Assembly (NCBI GenBank): GCA_026416375.1
Contig: JAOAFI010000030.1
Coordinates: forward strand, 1-50,922
Length of the DNA stretch: 50,922 nucleotides
Source of the DNA: Patescibacteria group bacterium
GTDB taxonomy: Bacteria > Patescibacteriota > Microgenomatia > UBA1406 > GWC2-37-13
Reading direction: 5' to 3'
Shown here: one piece after another, positions 28,611-37,911 of the stretch
Layout: the number at the start of each line of letters is the position of its first letter
Numbering within the stretch: position 1 is the first letter of the stretch
Made by a program: the position numbers and the translations under genes
Notes under the pieces: model-generated
Told to the model about the DNA's origin: nothing
Databases searched by the model: none
Seen by the model: only the letters and a program-made list of their open reading frames with translations

Positions 28611-28634
28611 TTTTTAATTTTCAATTTTTAATTT
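28607..28634. repeat. Heptad array at the ftsI/murE junction
   Basis: TTAATTT TTAATTT TCAATTT TTAATTT; first TAA is the ftsI stop, array ends 2 nt before murE ATG. Confidence 0.75.
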
Positions 28635-28636
28635 TA

Positions 28637-29803
28637 ATGTTAAGAAAAATAAAAAATTTTTTTCATTTAATTGAGGCTTTGATTGCTAATATTATTTATA
28701 GTTTTCCATCAAAAAAAATAAAAGTTATTGGTGTTACTGGAACAGATGGCAAAACAACAACGACAAGTTTTCTGGCTCATCTTTTAAAACAATCAGGAAA
28801 AAAAGTTTCTTTTGTTTCAACTGTTTATGCTCAAATTGCCGATAAAATTTATGATACTGGTCTTCATGTGACTACTCCTTCGTCATTTATGATTCAGCGT
28901 TTTTTAAATAAAGCAGTAAAAAATAAAGATGAATTTTTTGTTTTAGAAACCACTTCTCATGCTTTGGATCAAAATCGAGTTTGGGGAGTGAATTTTGAGA
29001 TTGGAGTTTTGACAAATATCACTCATGAGCATTTAGATTATCATAAAACTTATGAAAATTATGTTAAAGCAAAATGTAAGTTATTAAAAAATTCAAAAAT
29101 AATTGTTATTAACCAAGAGGATAATTCTTATAAATATGTCTTAAATCAAATTAAAAATTCAAAATTAAAAATTCAAAATTATAATTCAAAACTAAAAATT
29201 TTAGATAAAGTACCTAATTTGACAAAATTTAATCGTTTTAATTTTTCAGCTGGTTATCAAGTGGCAAAAATTTTAAATATCAGCGATGATGATTTTTTAA
29301 AAGCAGTTAAAACTTTTAAGCTTCCTCAAGGAAGGCTTGACTTGATTTATGATAAAGATTTTAAAGTGATTATTGATTTTGCCCATACTCCAAATGCTTT
29401 TAAAGAACTTTTGCCTGAGATAAAAAAAATTTATTTGAAAAAAAGTGGGCGGTTGATTCATGTTTTTGGATCAGCTGGACTTCGCGATTCTTCAAAAAGG
29501 CCTTTAATGGGCAGATATTCAAGTCAGTATTCTGATTATATTATTTTGACTGAAGAAGATTATCGGACTGAGGATCCAAAAAAAATCTGCCAGCAAATTG
29601 CTTCTGGATTTATTAATAAGAAAATTAATTACGAGACGATTATTAATAGAAAAGAAGCAATTAAAAAAGCTTTAAAAATGGCTAAAAAAAATGATGTTGT
29701 TTTGTTGACTGGCAAAGGCCATGAAAAAAGTTTGTGCCGGGGAAAAAAAGAATATCCTTGGAGTGATTATGAGGCGGTTAAAGAAATATTAAAAATTAAT
29801 TAG
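28637..29803 (+). CDS. murE: Mur ligase, MurE-like, short form
   Basis: GVTGTDGKTTTTSFLAHLL, TTSHALDQNRVWGVNFEIGVLTNITHEHLDYHKTYENY, ILTEEDYRTEDPKKI. Confidence 0.85.
   Translation: MLRKIKNFFHLIEALIANIIYSFPSKKIKVIGVTGTDGKTTTTSFLAHLLKQSGKKVSFVSTVYAQIADKIYDTGLHVTTPSSFMIQRFLNKAVKNKDEFFVLETTSHALDQNRVWGVNFEIGVLTNITHEHLDYHKTYENYVKAKCKLLKNSKIIVINQEDNSYKYVLNQIKNSKLKIQNYNSKLKILDKVPNLTKFNRFNFSAGYQVAKILNISDDDFLKAVKTFKLPQGRLDLIYDKDFKVIIDFAHTPNAFKELLPEIKKIYLKKSGRLIHVFGSAGLRDSSKRPLMGRYSSQYSDYIILTEEDYRTEDPKKICQQIASGFINKKINYETIINRKEAIKKALKMAKKNDVVLLTGKGHEKSLCRGKKEYPWSDYEAVKEILKIN
29147..29200 (+). repeat. Heptad array within the murE coding sequence
   Basis: CAAATTA AAAATTC AAAATTA AAAATTC AAAATTA TAATTC AAAACTA AAAATT, encoding QIKNSKLKIQNYNSKLKI. 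Confidence 0.8.
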
Positions 29804-29837
29804 TTTAGCGGGTTTAGAGGGTTAGCGAGTTTAAAAT

Positions 29838-30584
29838 ATGTTTTTTAATTCTAATTTAAAGATATTTACTTCTTTTTTAATCAATAATAATTATTTTCTT
29901 GCTGGTTTTGGAACAAAAGAATTAGGCGATGGAAGAAAAAGCGAAAACTTAATTTCTTTTTTTAAAAAAAACAATATTAATTTTTCCAAAATTATAGTAC
30001 CAAAACAAATTCATTCAACTAATGTTTATTTTTATCAACAAGCTACAAATCCATTTTTAGTTGAAAAGATAGAAGATATTGATGGTCTGATAACTAAGGA
30101 AAAAGATGTAGTTTTAACAGTAATAACAGCTGACTGTGTGCCAATAATTTTTATTGAAGAAAAAGAAAAAATTATTGGTATTTCTCATCAAGGCTGGAGG
30201 GGAAGCATCAAGCGGATGAGCCAAAAAATGATTGATAAGGTGATTGAGGCAGGAGGAAAGATTGAAAATTTAAAAATATTGATTGGACCGTCAATTGGGG
30301 ATTGTTGTTATGATGTTAAGGAAGAGCGGTATTATCAGTTTAAAGAAGAATTTGACAGCTATTCAGAAAAAATTTTTCGGTTTTTTAAAGGAGGATGGCA
30401 TTTGAGTTTGGCTAAATTGAATTATTTATTGCTTATTGATAAAGGAGTTAAAAAGGAAAACATCGATTTTTTTCCATTTTGCACAAATTGCGACAAAAAA
30501 AGATTTTTTTCTTATCGAAGATATAAAAGGAAAAAAAATGAAGAATATGGAGAGATGGTGAGTTTTGTGTTAAGAAAATTTTAA
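29838..30584 (+). CDS. pgeF: PgeF/YfiH-family peptidoglycan editing factor (laccase domain)
   Basis: VPKQIHSTNVYF, ITADCVPIIF, ISHQGWRGSIKRM, IGPSIGDCCYDV. Confidence 0.9.
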   Translation: MFFNSNLKIFTSFLINNNYFLAGFGTKELGDGRKSENLISFFKKNNINFSKIIVPKQIHSTNVYFYQQATNPFLVEKIEDIDGLITKEKDVVLTVITADCVPIIFIEEKEKIIGISHQGWRGSIKRMSQKMIDKVIEAGGKIENLKILIGPSIGDCCYDVKEERYYQFKEEFDSYSEKIFRFFKGGWHLSLAKLNYLLLIDKGVKKENIDFFPFCTNCDKKRFFSYRRYKRKKNEEYGEMVSFVLRKF

Positions 30585-30629
30585 AGCTTTTAAATCTTTT
30601 TATTTTTATTTTGATATAATTTTATTCTA

Positions 30630-31997
30630 ATGATTCATACTATCAAATCAATCTTTTTTTTAGGAATAAAAGGGGTGGCGATGGCGAATCTGGCAGTAAT
30701 TTTGAAAAAAATGGGCAAAAATGTCAGCGGAGTTGATTTAGAAGAAGAGTTTATTACTGATAAGCTGCTTAAAGAAAATAATATTCATTTTCAGACAAAC
30801 TTTGATAATCTTCCAGAAAACATTGATCTTTTTGTTTATTCAGCTGCTCATCAGGGTTTAAAAAATCCATTGCTTTTAAAAGCTAAAGAAAAAAATATCA
30901 AAATTATTTCTCAAGCAGAATTAATTAATGAGATTATGAAGCAATTCAGCCTAAAAATTGCTGTTTCCGGCTGTCATGGCAAGACAACAACTTCTTCTCT
31001 TTTAAGCTATTCTTTAATTAAACTTTTTCAAAAACCATCATATTTGGTTGGCGTGCCTTATTTTAAAAACAATAAAAACGAATATCAAGGTGCTGATTTT
31101 CAAGAAAAAAAATATTTTGTTCTTGAGGCAGATGAATATGGGGTGGCGCCTCCAGTTGATAAAACTCCAAAATTTTTAAAAATTAATTCTGATTGGATTA
31201 TCAATACTAATATTGATTTTGATCATCCAGATGTTTATCAAGATATAGAAGATGTTAAAAAAACTTTTTTAAAATTTTTTGAAAATAAAAATTTGATTAT
31301 TAATGTTGATAATGAAAACACGATTTCAATTTTAAATAAAATCAAAGCGAAAAAAATCATTACCTATGGATTTTCAAAAAAGGCTGATTATCAGGTAGTT
31401 GATTGGAAAGTTAATGAAGACTATAGCTGGTTTAAAATCAAAAATTTAGGAGAATTTAAAATTTCTTTATTTGGCGTTCATAATATTTTAAATGCAACAG
31501 CAGTTATTGTCCTTCTTTTAAAATTAGGTTTTTCTGTTGAAAAAATAAAAGTAGCAATTAAAGACTTTTTAGGCGCAAAAAGAAGACTTGAATTGGTAAA
31601 AAAAACTAATGAGTATATGATTTTTGACGATTATGCCCATCATCCAGAAGAAATAAAAAAAACAATTTTAGCAATAAAAGAAAGATTTAAAAATAAAAGA
31701 TTAATAGTCATTTTTCAGCCTCATACTTATTCAAGAACAGCTTCGTTAATCAAAGAATTTAGAGAAAGTTTGTCTTTGGCTGATCTTTGTTTTATTTTGC
31801 CGATTTTTGCTTCAGCTAGAGAAAAAAAAGAAGATTTTAAGATCTCATCAAAAGACATTGTTTTTGACAAAAAAAATTTGATTTATGTTGAAGACGAAAT
31901 ACAGTTAAACAGTCAACTGCATTTTATTTTAAAAAAAGGCGATATAATAATGACAATGGGAGCAGGAGACGTCTACAAGTTAAAAATTAAAAGTTAA
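30630..31997 (+). CDS. murC: UDP-N-acetylmuramate--L-alanine ligase
   Basis: FFLGIKGVAMANLAVILKKMGKNVSGVD, GCHGKTTTSSLL, FDDYAHHPEEIKKTI. Confidence 0.96.
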   Translation: MIHTIKSIFFLGIKGVAMANLAVILKKMGKNVSGVDLEEEFITDKLLKENNIHFQTNFDNLPENIDLFVYSAAHQGLKNPLLLKAKEKNIKIISQAELINEIMKQFSLKIAVSGCHGKTTTSSLLSYSLIKLFQKPSYLVGVPYFKNNKNEYQGADFQEKKYFVLEADEYGVAPPVDKTPKFLKINSDWIINTNIDFDHPDVYQDIEDVKKTFLKFFENKNLIINVDNENTISILNKIKAKKIITYGFSKKADYQVVDWKVNEDYSWFKIKNLGEFKISLFGVHNILNATAVIVLLLKLGFSVEKIKVAIKDFLGAKRRLELVKKTNEYMIFDDYAHHPEEIKKTILAIKERFKNKRLIVIFQPHTYSRTASLIKEFRESLSLADLCFILPIFASAREKKEDFKISSKDIVFDKKNLIYVEDEIQLNSQLHFILKKGDIIMTMGAGDVYKLKIKS

Positions 31998-32006
31998 AAG
32001 TTAAAA
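31979..32006 (+). repeat. Heptad array at the murC/murB junction
   Basis: GTTAAAA ATTAAAA GTTAAAA GTTAAAA directly followed by the murB ATG; contains the murC stop codon. Confidence 0.8.
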
Positions 32007-32894
32007 ATGAAGACTTTTCAATTAAAAATAGAAGAAAATAAAGATATTTCGCATTTTTTTACCTTAAAAACAAAGGTAATTGCCAGATATTTTTTTGAAG
32101 CAAAAACAAGAGAAGATTTAATTAATATTAAAAAATATTCTCTTGAAAAAAAAATACCTATTTTTATTTTAGGCGGAGGAAGCAATATAGCTGTTTTATC
32201 AGGAAAGCTTGATTATTTAGTTGTTAAAAATAATTATTTAAAGCTTGAGATTATTGATGAAAATGAAAAAGAGGCGAAAGTTTTAATCTCTTCAGGCTAT
32301 CCAGTTTCTTTATTAATAGCTAAATCTATTGATAAAGGTTTGGGTGGTTTTGAATATCATCAAGGACTGCCGGGGACTGTTGGAGGAGCAATATATATGA
32401 ATTCAAAATGGACAAAGCCATTAACTTATTTTGGAGACAACTTAATTGAGGCTTTTTTAGTTGATAAAAGCAGCAGTTTAAAAAAAGTTAATCGTGATTA
32501 TTTTAATTTTGCTTATGATTATTCAATTTTGCAAAAAACAAAAGAGATTTTTGTTGAGGGAGTTTTTCTTTTAAAAAAAGATAAAAAAGAAGAAATAAAA
32601 AAAAGAGCTAATTTTGCTTTGTCTTATAGAAAAACAACTCAGCCTTATGGAGTGGCAACTTGCGGTTGTTTTTTTCAAAATCCAGGCGGAGTTTCAGCTG
32701 GTTATTTGATAGATAAATCTGGTTTAAAAGGTTTTAAAGTTGGCGGTTTTTATGTTTCACAAATTCATGCTAATTTTATTGTTAATGACGGAAGCGGGAA
32801 AAAAGAAGATTTGTTAAAACTTCTTGAAATTATAAAAAACAAAGTAAAAGAAAAATTTAATATCCAGTTGGAAGAAGAAGTGGTAATTATGTAA
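32007..32894 (+). CDS. murB: UDP-N-acetylenolpyruvoylglucosamine reductase
   Basis: IFILGGGSNIAVLSGKLDYLVV, GLPGTVGGAIYMNS, CGCFFQNPGG. Confidence 0.95.
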   Translation: MKTFQLKIEENKDISHFFTLKTKVIARYFFEAKTREDLINIKKYSLEKKIPIFILGGGSNIAVLSGKLDYLVVKNNYLKLEIIDENEKEAKVLISSGYPVSLLIAKSIDKGLGGFEYHQGLPGTVGGAIYMNSKWTKPLTYFGDNLIEAFLVDKSSSLKKVNRDYFNFAYDYSILQKTKEIFVEGVFLLKKDKKEEIKKRANFALSYRKTTQPYGVATCGCFFQNPGGVSAGYLIDKSGLKGFKVGGFYVSQIHANFIVNDGSGKKEDLLKLLEIIKNKVKEKFNIQLEEEVVIM

Positions 32895-32911
32895 AATTAA
32901 AATTTAAAAAT

Positions 32912-34234
32912 ATGGAAGACAGCTATATCATAAATGGCGGAAAAAAATTAAGAGGAGAAGTATTTTTATCTGGAGCAAAAAATGTTGCTTTAAAAATGAT
33001 TATTGCTTCGCTTTTATTTGAAGAAAAAGTGATTTTGGAAAATATTCCTCAGATAAAAGACGTAAAAGAATTAATTAATTTGATAAACGATCTAGGAGTA
33101 AAAGCTAATTTTATTAGCAAAAATGTTTTAGAAATCAATCCTTTAGGTTTAAATAAAAATAAAGTTGATTTTCTTTATGCTTCAAAAATAAGAGTTTCTT
33201 TTATGTTTTTTGCACCTCTTTTATATAAATTTAGAGAATGTTTTGTTCCTAATCCAGGCGGATGTAGAATTGGCGCCAGACCGATTGACAGAATTGTTGA
33301 TGGTATGAAAGCTTTGGGGGTTGAGGTTGATTATAATTCAGAAACTGGTTATTATCAGGTAAAAATGACAAAAAAACCTTCGGGCTACTACAAATTTTCA
33401 AAACCAACTCATACTGGCACTGAACTCTTAATTATGCTATCTGTTTTTTCAGATAAAGAAGTTATTTTGGATAATTGTGCGGTTGAGCCGGAAATTGATG
33501 ATTTAATTAATTTTTTAAATCAATCAGGAGCAAAAATAGAAAAAGAAAATACAAAATTAAAAATAACCGGAGTTAAAAAGCTAAAATTCAAAAAACCATA
33601 TTCAATTATTACTGACCGAAATGAAGCTGCAACTTTTATTGCTTTGTCTTTAGCAACAAAAGGAGATTTAATTTTAAAAAATATTAATTTTGAACTGATA
33701 GAAACATTTGTTGAAAAATTAAAATCAGCAGGAGCGATAATTGAAGAAAAAAAATCGGGCATTTATTTTAAAGCTGAAAATAATTTAAAAGCAGTTAGTA
33801 TCGAGACTTCTCCTCATCCTGGTTTTATGACTGATTGGCAGCCTAATTGGGCAGTTTTGATGACTCAAGCTCAAGGCATTTCAAATATTGTTGAAAGAGT
33901 TTTTGAAAATAGATTTTCTTATGTTGAAGAACTTAAAAAACTTGGCGCTAAAATAAAATTTGTTGAACATAAAGTTAAAAATCCTTATCAATATTATTAT
34001 TTTAATTATGAAGAAAATAAAAAATATTTTCAAAAAATTGAGATTATTGGACCGACTCATCTTCATGGAGGAGTTTTAAATATTGCTGATTTGAGAGCTG
34101 GAGCAAGTTTAGCAGTGGCTGCTTTGATTGCTGAAGGTGAATCTGTTATCAATCAAGTATCGATTTTAGAACGTGGTTATGAAGATTTTGTTAAAAAGGT
34201 AAAAAATATTGGAGGAATAATAAGAAAAGTCTAA
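32912..34234 (+). CDS. murA: UDP-N-acetylglucosamine 1-carboxyvinyltransferase
   Basis: INGGKKLRGEVFLSGAKNVALKMIIASLL, PGGCRIGARPIDRIVDGMKALG, TDWQPNWAVLMTQAQG. Confidence 0.96.
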   Translation: MEDSYIINGGKKLRGEVFLSGAKNVALKMIIASLLFEEKVILENIPQIKDVKELINLINDLGVKANFISKNVLEINPLGLNKNKVDFLYASKIRVSFMFFAPLLYKFRECFVPNPGGCRIGARPIDRIVDGMKALGVEVDYNSETGYYQVKMTKKPSGYYKFSKPTHTGTELLIMLSVFSDKEVILDNCAVEPEIDDLINFLNQSGAKIEKENTKLKITGVKKLKFKKPYSIITDRNEAATFIALSLATKGDLILKNINFELIETFVEKLKSAGAIIEEKKSGIYFKAENNLKAVSIETSPHPGFMTDWQPNWAVLMTQAQGISNIVERVFENRFSYVEELKKLGAKIKFVEHKVKNPYQYYYFNYEENKKYFQKIEIIGPTHLHGGVLNIADLRAGASLAVAALIAEGESVINQVSILERGYEDFVKKVKNIGGIIRKV

Positions 34235-34267
34235 ATATTGTCTTCTTTTTTTGATAAAATATAAGAT

Positions 34268-35545
34268 ATGAGAAAAATTAAGAATGTTATTTTATTGGCT
34301 GGCGGCGATGGAGATAGATTTTGGCCTTTGGAAAATAAAGTTTTGTTTTCTTTTTTAGGAGTACCCTTAATTATTCATTTAATTCAAAAACTAGTTAATT
34401 ATGGAGAAAAAATATATTTAGTTGCTAATGAAAATAATGCTTCTTTTATTAAAAGGTTTATTGATAATTATAATCTTTCTTCTATTGTTGATGTTTCAAT
34501 TCAAAAAAGTTCTTTTCCAGGACAAGCCGGAGCAATTGATACTTTAAAAAAATTTATTAACGGCGAAGTTTTGATTGTTAATGCCAATGATAAAATTGAT
34601 TTTTCTATTTTACAAAAAATCACCCAATTTTCATATGAAGAAAATAAAGTTGTTTTTTTTGGAAAAAAAACTAATGAATATTTTCCAGGAGGGTATTTTA
34701 AATTTGACAAAAATAATAAGCTTGAGGCAGTGATAGAAAAACCTAAAAAAGAAGAGGTTCCTTCAGATATTATCAAGTTAGTTTTAGATTATTATTCTAA
34801 TTTTTCCTTGATTGTTAAAGCAATTAATGAAATTAAAAGCAATTCTGACAATATTTATGAACAAGCAGTTAATAAAGTTTTAAATAATTCTTCTTTAAAA
34901 AGAAACTATTTTATTTATCAAGAAGAAATGATCAGTTTGAAGTATTCTTGGAATGTTTTAACAATGATGAAAAGTTTTTTGGAAGAAATAAAAAAACCTT
35001 TTATCTCAAAAAGTGTTAAAGTTTCAAAAAAATCAAAAATTATCGGTAATGTTTTTATTGATGATGGATCAATAATTGGTGATTATGTCAAGATTTTGGG
35101 ACCAATGTATATTGGCAAAAATTCAATTATCGGCGATTATTCTTTGGTAAGAGAAAGCCATATTGGCGATGACTGCTTGATTGGTTCTTACAATGAAGTT
35201 GCTCGTTCTTATATTGGCAATAAAGTATTTTTGCATCGAAATTATATCGGCGATTCTGTCTTAGATGATAATGTTATTTTTGGAGCAGGTGCTAATACTG
35301 CTAATCTTAGATTTGATGGTGAAATAATTAAATCTTATATTAATGATAAAAAAATTGATACTAATTTTTATAAATTAGGAACAATTGTAGGTAAAAATTC
35401 AAAAATTGGTGTTAATACGACTATTTTTCCAGGAGTAAAAATTGGCAAAAATACTTGGATATCTCCAAGAGAAATAGTTAAACATGATATTGATGATTAT
35501 ATATATTTAAAAAATATAGAGGAAAAAAAGAATATAAAATCATGA
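34268..35545 (+). CDS. Bifunctional-looking sugar-1-phosphate nucleotidyltransferase with left-handed beta-helix (GlmU-like)
   Basis: ILLAGGDGDRFWPLENKVLFSFLGVPLI N-terminus; hexapeptide-like IIGDYVKILGPMYIGKNSIIGDYSLVRESHIGDD C-terminus. Confidence 0.78.
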   Translation: MRKIKNVILLAGGDGDRFWPLENKVLFSFLGVPLIIHLIQKLVNYGEKIYLVANENNASFIKRFIDNYNLSSIVDVSIQKSSFPGQAGAIDTLKKFINGEVLIVNANDKIDFSILQKITQFSYEENKVVFFGKKTNEYFPGGYFKFDKNNKLEAVIEKPKKEEVPSDIIKLVLDYYSNFSLIVKAINEIKSNSDNIYEQAVNKVLNNSSLKRNYFIYQEEMISLKYSWNVLTMMKSFLEEIKKPFISKSVKVSKKSKIIGNVFIDDGSIIGDYVKILGPMYIGKNSIIGDYSLVRESHIGDDCLIGSYNEVARSYIGNKVFLHRNYIGDSVLDDNVIFGAGANTANLRFDGEIIKSYINDKKIDTNFYKLGTIVGKNSKIGVNTTIFPGVKIGKNTWISPREIVKHDIDDYIYLKNIEEKKNIKS

Positions 35546-36513
35546 AAAAAATTACTATAATTGGCGGAGGTACTGGAACTTTTGTTGTTTTATCAGGTTT
35601 AAAAAAAGATTCTTTTTTGGATTTAGGTGTTGTTGTAGCAATGACTGATTCAGGAGGATCAACTGGAAAACTTCGAGATCAGCTTGGAGTTTTACCTCCT
35701 GGAGATCTTCGTCAATGTTTAGTAGCTTTATCTGATGCGCCATTATTGTGGAGAAAGCTTTTTTTATATAGATTTGATAAGGGCGATTTTCAGGGTCATA
35801 ATTTTGGCAATTTATTTTTAGCAACATTGGAGAAAATTTCTTCAAATTATGATCAGGTTATCAATACTGTCTCTTATGTTCTTCAGACAAAGGGAGAAGT
35901 AATTCCAGTAACTTATCAAAAATTACATCTTGTAGCTGAATATGAAAATGGAAAAAAAATTACTGGTGAAGGTTTAATTGATGAAAATGTTCTTGAAACT
36001 TCGAAAATAAAAAAAGTTTATCTAAAACCTTCTGGATTAGCTAATAGAAAAGCTATAAAAAGAATTATTAACTCTGATTATGTTGTTATTGGTCCTGGAG
36101 ATTTATATACTAGTATTATTCCAGTATTTTTAGTTGACGGTATAAAGCAGGCTTTTGCTAAATCAAAAGCAAAAATAATTTTTATTATGAATTTAATGAC
36201 AAAAGCAGGCCAAACAAGTAAATATACAGCTTTGGATCATATAAATGATTTAGAAAAATATTTAGGAAAAAAAATTGATATTGTTTTAATGAATAATGGA
36301 TTAATTTCAAAAAGAATAATCAATATTTATAAAAAACACAATGAAGAAGTTGTTATTGATGATTTAAAAGATTTTAATTATCAAGTTATTAGAAAAGATA
36401 TTATTGATAATAAACCTGTTGAAAAAAATAAAGTAGATATTGTTTATCGAAGTATTTTGCGTCATGATAGTAATAAATTAGCTAAAATTTTAAAAAAAAT
36501 ATTTTATGCTTAA
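35542..36513 (+). CDS. yvcK: YvcK/GlmR family (gluconeogenesis factor-like)
   Basis: ITIIGGGTGTFVVLSGLK, MTDSGGSTGKLRDQLGVLPPGDLRQCLVALS, NLFLATLEKI. Confidence 0.93.
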   Translation: MKKITIIGGGTGTFVVLSGLKKDSFLDLGVVVAMTDSGGSTGKLRDQLGVLPPGDLRQCLVALSDAPLLWRKLFLYRFDKGDFQGHNFGNLFLATLEKISSNYDQVINTVSYVLQTKGEVIPVTYQKLHLVAEYENGKKITGEGLIDENVLETSKIKKVYLKPSGLANRKAIKRIINSDYVVIGPGDLYTSIIPVFLVDGIKQAFAKSKAKIIFIMNLMTKAGQTSKYTALDHINDLEKYLGKKIDIVLMNNGLISKRIINIYKKHNEEVVIDDLKDFNYQVIRKDIIDNKPVEKNKVDIVYRSILRHDSNKLAKILKKIFYA

Positions 36514-36862
36514 ATACCATACAATTTCTTTTAAACATGCTTGGGATGGAGTGGTTTGGGCTTTTAAAACTCAACCAAATTATCGAATTCATTTATTTTT
36601 ATCTTTTTTATCAATTATTGCTGGAATTTATTTTAAAATATCATATTTTGAATTTTTATTAATTATTTTTTTAATTACTGTGGGTTTAGTTGTTGAAACA
36701 ATAAATACAGGATTTGAACAAACAACTGATGCAATAGATAAAAAAATAAGAGAAGATATAAAAATTGCTAAAGATGTATCAGCAGCAGCGATGCTGATTT
36801 ATGCTTTTGGCGCATCAATAATTGCTTTAATAATTTTTATTCCAAGAATTTTTAATTTATAA
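36506..36862 (+). CDS. dgkA: Diacylglycerol/undecaprenol kinase
   Basis: FKHAWDGVVWAFKTQPNYRIHL, VETINTGFEQTTDAI, AKDVSAAAMLI. Confidence 0.93.
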   Translation: MLKYHTISFKHAWDGVVWAFKTQPNYRIHLFLSFLSIIAGIYFKISYFEFLLIIFLITVGLVVETINTGFEQTTDAIDKKIREDIKIAKDVSAAAMLIYAFGASIIALIIFIPRIFNL

Positions 36863-36864
36863 TT

Positions 36865-37905
36865 ATGATTTCAGTTTATCTTTTTGCTTTAATTTTTTCT
36901 TTTTTATTTAATTTTTTTCTTATTGTTCCGTTTATTAATTTTTTATATAAACTTAAACTTCAAAGAGCTAATCAAATTTATAAAGATATTTTAAACAAAC
37001 CGACTCCAATTTTTGAAAAATTTAATCAACATAAAAAAGGAACACCAATTGGCGGAGGAATTTTAATTTTAATAACAACAACATTTGTTTTTTTATTATT
37101 TATTTTTTTATATTGGTTTTTTAAACAAAAAATTTTGACTAATTATCCCTCAATTGCTTCAGAAATAAAAATAATTCTTTTTACTTTTTTATCTTTTGGA
37201 ATTTTAGGTTTGTTTGATGATTTAAATAAAATTTTTTTATGGAAAAAAACCGGAATTTTTGGATTAAAAATGTCTCATAAATTTTTTATTGAATTAATAT
37301 TATCCTTAATTATTTCTTGGATGTTATTTAGTGAATTAAAAATTCAAATTGTTCATATTCCTTTTTTTGGTGTTTATGATTTAGGTTATTTTTATATTTT
37401 ATTTTCTACTTTTATTATTTTATCTTTTGCTAATGCAGTAAATATTACTGATGGTCTTGATGGATTAGCAGCTGGAATTTTATCTTTTTCTTTAATTGGT
37501 TTTTGGGTTGTTTCAAGATCAGTTCTTGATGTACCAACATCTCTTTTTATTGCTGCTTGGCTTGGAGGTTTGTTTTCATTTTTGTATTTTAATATTTGGC
37601 CGGCAAGAATTATGATGGGAGATGCTGGAGCTTTGTCTTTTGGAGCTAGTTTTGCTGTAATTGGTTTAATTTTAGGAAAAATTTTTGCTTTGCCGATAAT
37701 TGGAGGAATATTTGTGATTGAGGCAGGATCATCATTAATTCAAATATTAGGTAAAAAATTTTTAAAAAGAAAAGTATTGCCCGTTGCTCCTTTTCATCTT
37801 TATCTTCAATATAAAGGTTGGGAAGAACCAAAGATTGTTATGAGGTTTTGGCTTACTTCAATAATTTTAGTAATCTTTGGTTTAATGATTGCATTTATGA
37901 AATAA
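36865..37905 (+). CDS. mraY: Phospho-N-acetylmuramoyl-pentapeptide transferase
   Basis: KKGTPIGGGILIL, FGLFDDLNK, ANAVNITDGLDGLAAG, GDAGALSFG, APFHLYLQYKGW. Confidence 0.96.
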   Translation: MISVYLFALIFSFLFNFFLIVPFINFLYKLKLQRANQIYKDILNKPTPIFEKFNQHKKGTPIGGGILILITTTFVFLLFIFLYWFFKQKILTNYPSIASEIKIILFTFLSFGILGLFDDLNKIFLWKKTGIFGLKMSHKFFIELILSLIISWMLFSELKIQIVHIPFFGVYDLGYFYILFSTFIILSFANAVNITDGLDGLAAGILSFSLIGFWVVSRSVLDVPTSLFIAAWLGGLFSFLYFNIWPARIMMGDAGALSFGASFAVIGLILGKIFALPIIGGIFVIEAGSSLIQILGKKFLKRKVLPVAPFHLYLQYKGWEEPKIVMRFWLTSIILVIFGLMIAFMK

Positions 37906-37911
37906 TAATTC

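Noticed and set aside
32893-32911. Heptad-like AAAATTAAAATTTAAAAAT before murA
   Set aside because: Only about two units; cannot be distinguished from AT-rich spacer.
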